Positions 48,899 to 60,395 of a DNA stretch of 64,000 bases are shown in pieces. Source of the stretch: Neolentinus lepideus HHB14362 ss-1 (lineage: Eukaryota; Basidiomycota; Agaricomycetes; Gloeophyllales; Gloeophyllaceae). The notes below the pieces were generated by a model that worked only from the letters and a program-made list of their open reading frames with translations, searched no databases and had not been told where the DNA came from. A program made the translations under genes and the position numbers. Each line of letters begins with the position of its first letter. Position 1 is the stretch's first letter. The stretch covers positions 108,168 to 172,167 of the forward strand of contig KV425575.1 of assembly GCA_001632425.1 (NCBI GenBank), written 5' to 3'.

Positions 48899-50530
48899 AT
48901 GGCTGCACAGCGCCCCTGCGACACGCAATCACGATGTGAGCGAATCTCCGACTGACGAATTGATGGCTCACCTGTTCACAACGTCTCGACGCAGCCTTCG
49001 AAGTGACGACAGACACACCACAGAGCCCGACGGCAGCCATCCTCTCCCCGACGCCGCAAGCAATCCCCTTCCCTACGTGCACCGACGCTCCCTATTCGCC
49101 GTCTTCGTCCCCTTTCGCACCACATGCCAGACGCCCGACGCTCTCTTGTACGCCCTCGCCGCCACCCCTTGATCGTACCATGTCTCCCACGTCTCCTTCC
49201 TCATCGATTTCGTCAACTGCTTCATTCCCCACTACCCCACGTACGACGTATAGACGACGTAAATCCACGAGCGAAACCGAGCGCCGCCCAAAGAAGGGCG
49301 ACGAAGATTATATCAAGCGGCCTGAGAACGCGTTTATCCTCTTCCGCCGTAAGTGTGTCGAGGAGCGACAGGCTGAGACGACCTCAGCAGCGGCCGCAGC
49401 GGCAGCTGAGGGCGCCAGTATCCCCAAGAAACAGCGCCAGGCAGAGTTATCGAAGTTGATCAGCCACCAGTGGAAGAGCTTGTCGGCTGAAGACCGGTTG
49501 TACTGGGAAGACCTTGCCAAGCAACGGAAGAAGGAGCACGAGCAGATGTACCCGGACTATGTCTATCGTCCTCAGCGGACGAGGGACCGCAAGAAAAAGC
49601 AACAGCTGAAGACGCGGCGTCCGACGGGCACGGTAGAGGAAAGTGTCGAGGTGGATGCTCAACCAGAAGCCGAGCAGACGACACCAACACCGGCTACGCC
49701 CTTATCGACGGGACGATCCCAATCGGCTCCGGCGCCTCCGCCAGCGTTACCTTCACATTCATCGATTGATGCTACGTCAGCCGTGCCGCAAACGGAAACG
49801 AACGTCGATCCTTACGGGCAGAACAGCCAAGGCTTAGCGTGGCCTCCAAGCATCTATCTTGACACTTCGTACAATCCTGACCTGATGTTCAACGTGAGTG
49901 CGCACTTGAAAGACGGAAAGACCATTACTAACCTGAAACGTGTAGCCCGGGCCACTGGGAGATCTAACGTTCGCCATGTCGCTCCCTACCAACGACCCGA
50001 GCTTCCAGAACGGCGCCTCCTTCAACTCTATGACCATCTGCACAGATCCATCCCTTCTCATGGCCTCCCAAGATCTCCACTCACCCGCTTCGTCTTGCGC
50101 TTCTCATCTCATTTCTCCTCTTGAAGAGTCATTCTCGCTCGATGCGATGACGGCAGCATTCCCCATACCGAACGATACGTACTACCCCATTGTTTCAGGT
50201 TCGCAGCCATACGTCTACGACGGCTCGAAGCCGGATTTCGCCATGCAGGCCCTGCAATACCAACCCTGCTGGCAGGATTCATCTCTATGGTCCACCAACG
50301 AGATGCTATTCCAGTCCGACTTCGACGTCAGTAACGTCCCGAGTGTCGAGCTTGGCTTACCCAAAATCAGCGAGGACTCAAACGGCTTTGCTTCTTCGTA
50401 CGCGAGCCCGGATCGTCAAGCTCAATTTACCGGGTTCTCACAACCCCACGAGCTACACAGGCCGAGCGCTGTCGCTAGCCCATTCGCAAGGATTTATGAC
50501 GACTATCACGACAACACGGGACATTACTGA
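48899..50530 (+). CDS. HMG-box transcription factor 2
   Basis: Three exons: 48899-48935, 48995-49893, 49946-50530, 506 residues. The large exon has no ATG before the Ser/Pro-rich stretch at 49180. The small first exon, with a GTGAGC donor, supplies a start in frame. If that exon is wrong, translation could begin at 49180, still upstream of the box. The HMG box is at about residues 118-205: DYIKRPENAFILFRRKC, then LSKLISHQWKSL, DRLYWEDLAKQRKKEHE and YPDYVYRP. An Ala-rich insert (eight Ala) separates helix 1 from helix 2. A basic run RDRKKKQQLKTRR follows, then Pro/Thr-rich disorder and a Ser/Tyr-rich tail. Presumed DNA-binding regulator, paralogous in domain to 38718-40530. Confidence 0.83.
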
Positions 50531-52062
50531 TGTAACAATCTACGCTGGCGTTCACTGAGTATTTATTTGTATGGATAGTCGTAAGTATTTGACGTACCTC
50601 GGGCCCTCCCAATTACTGTATCCTTTCTTTCTTGGAGTATGCCGCGTCACCTTACCCGCTTTTGTAACCTTAGCATTACCCACCTCTGCGCTCCTCTCTG
50701 CATTCCTCATGGACGGTTTAGATCTTTCCCCTGCCCCGCACCGTCCGCCCAGATCCTCACGCGTCATACCCCATTTCGATATACCCCCATTGCTTCACGA
50801 CCCTCCCCTTTTATTTATTAACCGTGTACGTACCTTTGCGACACCATACATTCCTCGGGGATTTACGACCAATACACGAAACTGATGAAGACGGTGGTGG
50901 GCGTAGCAGAGTGAGCAGAGTACGAGGTTTGGATGCCTTGAGGCTCACGCATATTTGACATGCGACAGTACAAAGTAACGTCCCAGTTTGGAAGAGCCGG
51001 GAAACGCCGCATCCCACGACCCCACTTCTAAGGGCCTAAAGGGTCGCAATCGTGCAAACCTAGAAGTTTATAATACTTTACACAGCGACTGCCGCTATTG
51101 CGGGACGGTTTCTCTCTGTCTTTGAGGCGTTCCCAAACCGAAAATATGGAGAAAGAGGCAAAGTTTCATCAGTCAGACGCCCAAGGAATAACAGCCGTGC
51201 TATGTGCCCTCTCGTTATATATATGCAGCATACGGTGGGGACAGGGCGTACCGTTACCTTTGCAGCGTTTCAACATAACATAGCATCTACATCGTTCGAA
51301 TACAAAGAGCCGAGAAACCAGACGAAAATTGAGTGCCTGATGGAGTGCAATTCTTGTTATAACGTTATTTGTATTGCATCATCCGATCGTTTACATACTG
51401 TCTAGGGTCTAGATCCGGGACACTCTAGCGTATATTTCCTCTAGCTCCCGCAGACATGCAGATTTCTATGAAATAACTATACAGTCCTATAGGGATCTTT
51501 CTTGTCAACATTTTGACACACTAATCAAGGAAATTCATGAGAAACTGGTAGAACTACACGCAAAGTTTCGAGACAGGTCAAATATGCACTGAGACTAGGA
51601 ACCGGGCCACTTTCAGCATCATTACAGTGGTCCCGGTCCTAGCTCTAGCTCTCCAAAAGTTATATCATTGGAAAGGTAGATATCAAAAGTATTTGTATGC
51701 ATAGTATCACAAAGAGCGGGGATGAGATGAGAGAAGAGCAGCAGTGGCAATATTGGGTGTCTCACCAAATCGAGACATATGACACAGGCCAAAAGTGGAT
51801 CAACTTGCTGAACCTGCCAGTCTTCCATTCCTCTCTCAATTCTCTTCAAAATCGGACAGTCAGATGCAATGGGGGTGTGCTCAAGGTACGCACAAGCGGT
51901 TTGGTGAACAGTGCAGTCGCTGTCGAGTTATAGAGGTGTCCCGCTTCCTAGGGTGTCCCGGATCGTGGACTCCCACGGTAGTAGGTATGAACACTGCGTA
52001 TGGTGGGGTAACAGGCCATACTAACGGGCGGCCTCTAGCGTTGGCGGAAAAGTTGTGCGGGG
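50531..52062. other. intergenic, nothing recognised
   Basis: Pyrimidine-rich sequence follows the HMG-box stop (50590-50830). No conserved coding region or repeat was seen. Confidence 0.5.
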
Positions 52063-52069
52063 AAAAAAA
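52063..52069 (-). terminator. RNA polymerase III T-run
   Basis: Seven consecutive T on the minus strand, about 16 nt beyond the 3' end of the tRNA candidate at 52085-52168, as expected for a polymerase III terminator. Confidence 0.5.
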
Positions 52070-52084
52070 TGGGAACACAAATTA

Positions 52085-52168
52085 TGAACCAACCTAGACT
52101 CGAACTGAAGACCACCTGTGTACCTTGACATATTAGACAAGCGTGATAATCAACTACGCCATCGATCC
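52085..52168 (-). tRNA. intron-containing tRNA candidate, anticodon AAT
   Basis: Read on the minus strand, GGATCGA at the 5' end pairs with TTGGTTC at the 3' end over seven positions (four Watson-Crick, three G-U). TGGCGTAGTTGATTATCAC fits an A box and AGTTCGAGTCT fits a B box. The anticodon stem CTTGT/ACAGG pairs if a 10-nt intron (TGTCAAGGTA) after position 37 is removed. This leaves a 7-nt loop CTAATAC with anticodon AAT, a 5-nt variable loop and a 7-nt T loop. D and T stems each carry one C-A mismatch. A seven-T run follows. Anticodon AAT would read Ile codons. The two mismatches could mean decay into a pseudogene. Confidence 0.5.
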
Positions 52169-52666
52169 TTGTAACAGGTATATTTTAGTTATAGTTATTC
52201 ATGTCACGACAGTATTCCGACGCATCGACAGGCCGTCGCTGAGCCGAGGAATCGTCGGATGGGCCTTGGCCTCAAGTTCCTGTACAGTGTGTACAGAGCA
52301 GGCACACTATGCCACAAGACATTGTGACTGGAATTATGACCTCTCTCCTCGACGAGCTTGCATTGAATACATCAATTTCTTGATTCGTGCAAACCAGATG
52401 CGGATGTGTTATCACGAAATTTGTGCGTATGACTCGGATACAGTGAGCTCTAAATACGGTTTAAATCCTCATGTATTACGGTATGATGCCGAGACTGAAT
52501 TCTTTTCTGAAGGCATGGAATTTGCCGCTGACAGTACCGGGGAAGCCGGGTTGTGGGTCCCTCGGAGCATGATACATACATGTCTGATGGGTGCTGAATG
52601 CTGAGTTACCACGCACTTTGCTGCTGAAATCGTCTCGAATATCGACGTATTCAACGAAGGACTTTC

Positions 52667-55506
52667 ATGAGCCGCTCTACAGCAGACAATGCTATCTCTA
52701 CGACAACGAATCTCTTGAACAGCCTCAAGGATCTGTCTGACGCCGTACCCCTTCCATATGTCCGGGCGATATTCTGGATGGCATCAACGATCTATGGTAT
52801 GCTTGATGTAAGTGTGACCAGCGCGAATGAACCTGTGTGCTGATAGCCTCCAGACGATGAGAGGAAACAAGAGAGAATGTGCACGTCTGAAGAAGCGTGT
52901 CACGGAAATGCTCGAGATGCTCGTGAAACTGACTCCAATCACCGTCAGTCTCATGAGCGCGTCAGACAAAGAGGGCTCGATTTTGGATGAGTTTAAGTCG
53001 CAAGTACTGATAGCGAGCCGCAAGTGTTGTACATTAATTCGAATATCTAGGACGCTCCTGAATGTCGAGAAATGTCTGAAGAAGAACACCAGCCGAAGGG
53101 CTGTTGTAAAATTCTTCCAGTCAAGTTCGATCGCAAAAGAGTTAAGTGACTGCCGTCAAGATATTGAAGATATGATAGGGAAACTTCGGGTGAGGTTGAA
53201 CGTTTCAACTAGTACCCACAGCTCACAAGATCCTTGAAGCTATACAATGACACCAAACAATATCTCAGAGAAGTGGTGGAAGCCACAGGTATTCTTCATG
53301 TCCCTGTGCGTAATTCTTTGCAGGCATCCATGAGATTCTTACTGATCACTATTCGTGTGCATCAACCAGTGGAGCAATATTCAACGCCTGCGCTCCCTGC
53401 CTTCGGTTGCATACGAAGAAGTGCACGTATATGGCCCTGGAGTGTCCGGGAAGGCTCTGATGAAGGTCTACCCACAGAAGGAAATGGTCAGTGGTCACTA
53501 GAGCTCTGCAGTTGTCACGGTCTTATACCGCTCAGCTTCTCAATGATGTGAAGTGGTACCTGGATAACAAGTATTCTCCGTTGAAAGTTACACCCTTCGC
53601 TAGTGGTGCTCATCACTGTATATCACAGGGAACCTTATTTGCTTCAGGTATTTGGATATTCCGAGAATCCAAGCAAGAATACATGGACCGTCCTCTTCCA
53701 CGGAAAGTTTATTTTTTTGGCCATTAATCCATTCTATCTGACAATGAAGTAGATCCAGGATGCCCCGCTCAGGCATTCATAGCTGAAACGTGCCGCAAAG
53801 AGTCGCAGTATGAGGCAACACTTAAGATATTGGATATGGTTTGTCACTCATTTTTCTCTTGGTATTTCCATCGTCTATAGAGCCTGTCTAGTTCGCGGAG
53901 CTTTTGGTTTGTGCTCCAGTTGTGCCGCCTATACTGACGTGTAATCTCCGCTGGCCAGGAGTCGGCTCAACACGTCCTGAAAACTGGCTCGGGTGGCTGT
54001 CTCTTCGATGTGAGTTCATAAGAAGCTATGCTATTACGAAAATACTAAACAATTCTCCAGACGGCGGAAGTGAACTATCACACGTCGCATAGCAACATCG
54101 TACTGGTGGATTGGAATCCTTCCAGGGCATACCCTGTCAGTTCGTCCCCCGAGGTGAAAACCGTGGTCGTGTGGGATTCTTTCGTGAAGCTACTGACGAA
54201 GGTATGGCCTGGAATCGGCTCGCTACATTTGACGGAATAACTATCGACTTCCAGTCTTTGACGGGTGATCCGTCACAGCCAGGCCACGTGTACGGAGAGT
54301 ACGGTACGTACTACATATCACGTTGAGATATCCCATCGAACCAAGCGGATGAATGGAATGCCTCAGGTCCCACTGGCGCTCCCGTAGGTCGCGCCGTGAA
54401 ACATCTCGTACACCTCCTTTGGAACTACAGATATCAGTTTAAGACCTCGGACGTACATGGTCTTCTGCAGCATCTCATGGAGGCTGTCCGTCAGCTTCGC
54501 TACATTGTCCAAGACTCTACGAATATCGCGAGCGTTAACCCTCTCCTCTACGCGCTTCTACAGTATCAGCCATTCTCGGCCTCAATCTGTAGCATGTGGG
54601 ACATCTATGATGATGTCGACATTGAGCCTGGCGACTTCGGATACATGTATCGCGACAAGGAGACAAGACAGCTTGCTTTCCAGCGGATTACAACGCTTCA
54701 AGAGCTTGTTGAGCAAGGCCTAGGTGTAGATAGGAAGGTGACAGAAGAGATCAAACGCCAGAAAGCGCCTCTCATTTACTTCCCGGCGTCCAGACCTTGG
54801 TCGGCGGAAGAATTGCCTGATGGGTCGACGCGGTGCGCATTTGTGTGATCACGGGTACTGTCTGTTGCTAACAGTGATAGTTGACCAGGTACACACTCCG
54901 CCTTCAGGAATGTGTCGATACCTGTAAGGTCGGCGTGAAGTTGGGAACCGATCGCGCGAGCTTGAACACCAGGTTCGACTACCCATGGCCGACTATCCTT
55001 CATATGGCCGACCGTCTGGAAGAGTACGCCACACAGTGCGGAGTCCACGTCTCCGACATCATGTTCAGTAAGACTCATCTCCGTGCCTCTTCATCTCCAG
55101 CTACTGAAAGACGAATTATCTCGTAGTATTCAACCGTGGTCGAGCAGAACGATATTCACATATCACCTTCGCCGATCATATGCAGACGCCAGAGGAGAAA
55201 TGTCAAGCTATGGCGAAAGCTGGATTCCGGGGTGATCTGCTGTACTACTTCGACACACCCAATGTTGCGGATGGACAACTGGAAGGCTACTGGTCCATCG
55301 ATGCTCAGCCGGGTAATCCCTTGTGGCCACGTACCCCCGACGAGCCTGGCACATCCTGGGGCTGGGAGCATGCAGAGCCTGATCTTGGGGTCAACATCGA
55401 GATTTCCCGGTAAGACTGTCCCCACTGAGGGACTCCAAGCTCTCTAGATCTGACATGTGGCAATAGGAAAGGGACGAAGATGAGAATGCGCTACTTGCAT
55501 CTTTGA
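52667..55506 (+). CDS. MLKL/HeLo-like N-terminal domain protein, multi-exon, architecture uncertain
   Basis: First exon 52667-52807, second 52854-53189. Together they encode an all-helical region: SDAVPLPYVRAIFWMASTIY, MRGNKRECARLKKRV and AVVKFFQSSSIAKELSDCRQDI. This order matches the MLKL-type N-terminal domain often found in agaricomycete proteins. Farther on, separate exons give EEVHVYGPGVSGKALMKVYP, SYTAQLLNDVKWYLDN, KEPYLLQVFGYSENPSKNTW and TVVVWDSFVKLL, which look like a degenerate kinase-like N-lobe and onwards. The last part (about 54363-55506) encodes an unrecognised globular region with GPTGAPVGRAVKHLVHL and SWGWEHAEPDLGV. I could not fix the exon joins between 53190 and 54363, and a frame break there cannot be excluded. 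A last short exon at 55468-55506 is likely. Confidence 0.5.
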
Positions 55507-55773
55507 GTGCCGCTTATTCTAAATGGGACAAAATCTATGTTTCGGTTGGGTCTTGCAGATAGTTATCATGATTGTGTATTCTTGATTGGACTTGAACTTG
55601 CAATTCAGACTGTGTGCCAGAGACTGTGAAGCAGACGGACATCTCTCAAGCCGAATGTAACGACGTAAAAAAGTCTGGAGGTTCGAACAAGCATTATGAG
55701 TCGACGAGCTGCCATTTTCATCAGCACGACTAGATCAATGAAGCATCTACGATACACGAGCTCGGCATCACCT

Positions 55774-58156
55774 CTACATCCGCTCTAGCGGCCGGATGCT
55801 CAACAACCGCATCGCTGCGCCCAGCACATCCCTCGCATTCTCATACACCCACAGCCGCGCCCTCGCCACCTCCACGTCCTCCTCACCCTTCACGACCATC
55901 ACGTCCCACGCGCTCGAAATCACGTGCGCGAGCCGGAAAGCGAACGTCACGACCCCGCTCGGCTCGTGCGTCTTCAGCGCCGTCTTCACCACATCGGGGT
56001 ACGAGCCCAGGAGGAAGACAATGTCGCGCGCGTGCGGCGAGTCGGCGAGGAGCTCGACTTTGATCGAGGATGGTGAAGGCAGCGGAAGCAGGTGCGGGTT
56101 CTTGCGCGCGATGGAGGCGAGCCGGACGTGGGCGTACTGCAGGTAGGGTCCAGTGTCACCCTCGAAGGACTTCATACGGTCCCAGCTGAATGCGTAGTTG
56201 TTTATGCTGAGGCAGAGGTCATGAGATGCATAAATACCAACGGCGAAACGAGAGATCCTACCGTTTCGCAGCCATGTCCTGGATCTTAACGCCAGTGATA
56301 CCAATCTCCAAACTTGTCCCCTCTGGATCTTCAACAGCCTTGTACTTCTCCTCATTCTTCTGCATCTGCTCGTGCATAACACTCGCCGCCTCCTTGATGA
56401 TCTGGTCCAAAAACACGACCGTGCCCTTCCGGGTACTCATACCCTGCACCAACCCATAGTTGACGTGTTCGAGCTTGTCCGCCCACGGGAACTCCATGAG
56501 CTTCAGTATCTTGAAGAACTGGGCAAGGTGCAGATCCTGCTGCGCAGACACGACGTAGATCATCTTGTCAAACTTATACTTCTCGTACCGCTCGATTGCG
56601 CCGCCGATGTCTCGCGTGAGGTAAATGGATGTGCCATCTAAACGGGCTATTCGTCAGCATCCAGCTGAGGACAACCAACGAACAACGTGCCCTTCTTCCG
56701 AAGCACCGCCTTCTGCAGCTTCCACTTCTCCAAATCTACCAGCTTCGCGCCCTCCACGTCGCTGATCAGCCCCATCTGGTCCAGCCGTTCGAGTGCCTTA
56801 TCCTGCCACTCTCTCCCCACCGCGCTCTCGCCCGTGTACACGTCAAAATGCACGTTCAATCGCGCATACTCGTCTGTGTACTTCTTGATCGACAACGCCC
56901 GCCACACCCGCCAGTTCTTCAGCGCCTCCTCGTCCCCGTCTTCCATCCGCTTGAACCACTTCGCCGCCTCCACCTTCACTTCGGGGTTCTCCGCGGCGTC
57001 CTTGTTCACCTGCACGTAGACGTCGAAGAGGTGCTTGATCGCGTCCTTTTCGAGCGCCTCCTGCGAGCCGTACTTTTCGAAACCGACTGCGATCATACCA
57101 AACTGTGCAAGTTGGAAACGCGGTGCTATGCTATGGGTTTGCCTACACTCACCTGGGTGCCCCAGTCGCCGAGGTAGTTCATGGAAATGACTTCCCAGCC
57201 ACACGCCTTGTAAAGATTGGCAAGGAAGGCGCCAATAATTGTCGACCGCAGGTGTCCGACATGAAATGACTTGGCAATATTTGGAGAAGAGTACTCGATG
57301 ATGATTTTCTTGCCTTCGCCGGACTTGTTTTCGCCGTACTCTGGCTTGCCAGAGGTGGTACTGTGGGTGAGCGTGCTGACCTGCGTGAGTACTTGCCGGA
57401 ATAGAGATGCCGTGTTTACTTGGAAGTGGAGGAAAGCCTTGTCGTGCTTGACGGATTGCACCCACTCGTCTGGTTGAAACTGTTATATAATGACTGTTAG
57501 TGTAATTGAGACTCGTTTCATTGGGGGCATAACAGCGGTCGAGGCACATCCTTGGGACATATAAGGACCTGGTTCGCGTGCTATTTGATTGCAGCAGTAA
57601 CTCGCTCTATCGAATGAGCAATCCAGGGGCAGGCCCATATGAGCCATGACTGCAGCAGATTTTCTCGCAATGGTACGCTGTCGATGCCATGGAGATGACA
57701 GCCTGCTGCTGTGAAGCAGCTGAGACATAGACACTTGGATCGTTAGACTGATCCTGCACTGTCCACAAACTTCCAGAAAATGTTGCTGCAGCATGCCTCC
57801 AGATGCATGGGTGACCAATATTATCTCTCTCTTTGACGACGGCGGTAGCTTTCGCCCATTATAATGACCTGCCGTGTCTCGAACGTGACTCTCAATCAAA
57901 TAACACGACTCACACTGCTCACAACCTTACTCGCGTGCTCATCTACCTTCCCTGGCAGCCTGAACCGGGGCAAGGCGACCGTAAAATCCTCCCCCTTCTT
58001 CCCATAATCCACACCATTATACACTTGCTCAACAGTGAGCGACGGCAAGGCTTCAGCTATTCGTTTTGCGATAGAGATCCGGAACGAATCGAGGATGCAT
58101 CTAGTCGGATCAGTTCCTGGCACAGAGGGAAGCGTGCTTGTCGAGGCGGAAGACAT
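55774..58156 (-). CDS. arginyl-tRNA synthetase, cytosolic type
   Basis: Class I synthetase charging tRNA-Arg. Five exons: 58156-57914, 57479-57153, 57102-56691, 56637-56262, 56206-55774, 596 residues, normal for fungal ArgRS. Motifs: [19 protein letters not shown], with HVGH (about 154-157) as the HIGH motif. [26 protein letters not shown] and [10 protein letters not shown] follow, then GMSTRKG as the KMSKS equivalent. The C-terminal anticodon-binding helices contain [15 protein letters not shown] and end in the typical RPLERM. The first intron (57913-57480) is 434 nt, far longer than any other confident intron here. The third intron starts with GC at 56690, the only choice that keeps KK-DGTS in frame. 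The start is the first in-frame ATG; an upstream extension is open but lacks ATG. Confidence 0.93.
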
Positions 58157-59088
58157 AATGGTTCGGAAGGAAAAGGAATATGTACAGAATCTACGTGGGC
58201 GAATAGTGAAGCGCAGAGCCGCCACTTTTGAGATGCAGTGAGCACTTGAAATGACTCGGTGACCGGTCTAAGATTTTTGGACAAGTCCAAAGATTATGTC
58301 CAAAGGAATCGCTCGGCTTTGGCCGTGCACCACATCTCCGGACACCAGACCCAAATAATTCTATAGTGGTGGGCGCGATAGAAACGAGCACTATTGCAAG
58401 GTAACTCTATTTTCATGTTGCAGTAATATTGTGAGGGTGATACGAGCAATTATCCCAAACCTAGGAACTGCCTGAGCAATGCGTGCGTGGAGAGTGAAGA
58501 GGAGAGCAAAGAGAGGAAATGCACCACATCTCCAGGCTACTCCTCCATTGACAGTGATTAACGACCGCGAAGAAGTGGTGCTTCAGTGCACCACATGTTA
58601 AATACCATAAAGGGCAATTCTCCTTCCAACCGTGGAAACCCTTGTCAATGTCAAAATGTCCGTTACTATTCGGCCCATAGGCAATCTGAAGCGTATCAAG
58701 AGCACAGCCAGACAATACAGGAATGCTTAAACCCATGGCCAGAAAACGTGTTTAATTGCAAAGACTGTTTTGACTTCCAGGTAAACTCGTCATGCACACT
58801 CAGCCACTGACTCAATTTGCTCCGACTCGTACAACGTCCTCTCCAGCTAACAAACAACAAAGGATGGGGCAACACTCACACTCACACCTCGTCACGTCGC
58901 CGGGATGTCCAGTTTCAACATGGTCTGGCATACGTCACAAGCGTAGTATACTTGCAACAACAGGTAAGCGAAAGGACAGAAAGCATATCGGATACGTATG
59001 GGTCATATGAGACGAGCACAGCATGAATGGATGCGACAACCGAGAACCAACAGGAGAATTACGCAGCGTGCCTACGAAGGGGCGCCCA
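58157..59088. other. intergenic, nothing recognised
   Basis: Upstream of ArgRS and downstream of eS6. The short phrase GCACCACAT recurs at about 58328, 58520 and 58588. No gene was seen. Confidence 0.5.
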
Positions 59089-60046
59089 TCAATCATTGGT
59101 CTGGAGCAAAGCATGGGATGACACGTACTTCTTCGCCTTGACCGCGGCAACCTTCTCCTTCTTCTCGGACAAACGTTTAGCCATGAGGGCGCTGTGTTTC
59201 AAGTGAGTAAAGCAATAGCATTAATGGGAACAAGGGAACGTACTCGTATTCGCTCTTCTGCTCCTTTTGGCGCTCGAACCGGCGGCGATTGAGCGACCGG
59301 AGGTGGCGGCGGTGCTGGAGGCGGAGGGGGGTGACTAACCGCTGAATTTTGGGTCTATGCGCACAGAAGTGAGAAGAGCAAGATAAGTTAAGACAGGGCC
59401 ACTCACGCCTTGGTGTAGGGCTTGGCATTCTCCTTCTTCGCGCTCTTCACCTCCCGCCTGACAACATACTTCCTCACGTCATCCTCCTTGGTCAAGTTGA
59501 AGAAGCGTCTGATCTTGGTCGCACGCTTGGGGCCGAGGCGCTTGGGGAGGACGGTGTCAGTGAGGCCTGGGATCTCGTTCTCGCCCTGCTTGATGATGAC
59601 GAGGGAGAGGACGGCGATGTCGGGGCCGACGATGCAGCCACGGACCGACTTGCGCTTGCGCTCGCCGGTGCGGCGGGGACGATAGCACGAGTGGCCGTCG
59701 GAGAGGAGAAGGCGCACACGGTGGGGGAGCAGGACGCCCTGCTTCATCGGGAAACCCTGCTTGTCGTTACCGCCCGTGATGCGGAACATGTAGCCCTTCC
59801 ACTCGTCCCCAACGGAGTCGGCCGGGACCTCGTTAGAGATTTTCTTGTCGTAGAAGATACGGCTGTGTGTTCCAAGTCAGATCGCGTATGTGGAAATATT
59901 CTATCAGCAAAGTAATCGTACATGCGCTTCTCGTCATCGATGTCGATGAGCTTCTGCTGCCCGGTGGCAGGGTCTGCGTCGCAAGTCCATCAACTCGCAT
60001 CCCGCCCGACGTAAGTTCATTACTTACTGGCAATATTAAGCTTCAT
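59089..60046 (-). CDS. 40S ribosomal protein eS6
   Basis: Small-subunit ribosomal protein whose C-terminal tail is the classic target of S6 kinase in the TOR pathway. Five exons: 60046-60028, 59973-59922, 59862-59407, 59354-59244, 59191-59089, 246 residues. It starts MKLNIANPATG as expected. [40 protein letters not shown] and [16 protein letters not shown] are all present. A Lys/Arg-rich helical tail ([14 protein letters not shown]) follows, ending near [10 protein letters not shown]. The tail is shortened compared with vertebrate eS6 and has only SSH near the phosphorylation region, as in other fungi. The first exon is only 19 nt. It is transcribed away from uS15. Confidence 0.95.
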
Positions 60047-60395
60047 GCTAATGGGAGTGAGGTCAGTCCTGCAGCGTAACTATGCAGAACTATCGTAGAC
60101 GAACTTGAGGAAGTGGACCCGGCCTTGTCACCGTCGGCAGCAATGTCGAGAGTCTTGCGGGATTTGTCGCGTACGACGCGGGCAATCAGTGTCACTATGC
60201 CTGTGGCTGATTACCTAATGTAGAATATGACTATACAGTTTTACAGCCACAGTCGCTCACTGTTCGCACGGGTGCAAGCGCTTGCTCGTCGTCCCAGACA
60301 ACGCTCACCACCCCTCAAGACTCCTTCGACACTCAAAAAACTGTAAGTCGTTGGTCGTTGTTGTACCTACTGTTACTGACCTCAGTAGAGCCGCC
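60047..60395. promoter_or_regulatory. shared promoter region of eS6 and uS15
   Basis: Only 349 bp separate the two start codons, so both ribosomal protein genes must be driven from here. Directly upstream of uS15, an AACTGTAAGTCG...CTCAGTAG stretch could be a 5'-UTR intron (about 60345-60388), common in fungal ribosomal protein genes. No specific factor site is claimed. Confidence 0.6.

Noticed and set aside
48522..49172. 216-codon plus-strand frame
   Set aside because: Overlaps the first exons of HMG-box gene 2 in another frame and has no domain.
57483..57899. 138-codon minus-strand frame inside the first ArgRS intron
   Set aside because: No recognisable domain, and both splice sites around it join ArgRS exons in frame.
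58157..58225. N-terminal extension of ArgRS with a basic, mitochondrial-targeting-like sequence
   Set aside because: The extension has no ATG, only GTG, so dual targeting is speculation without transcript data.
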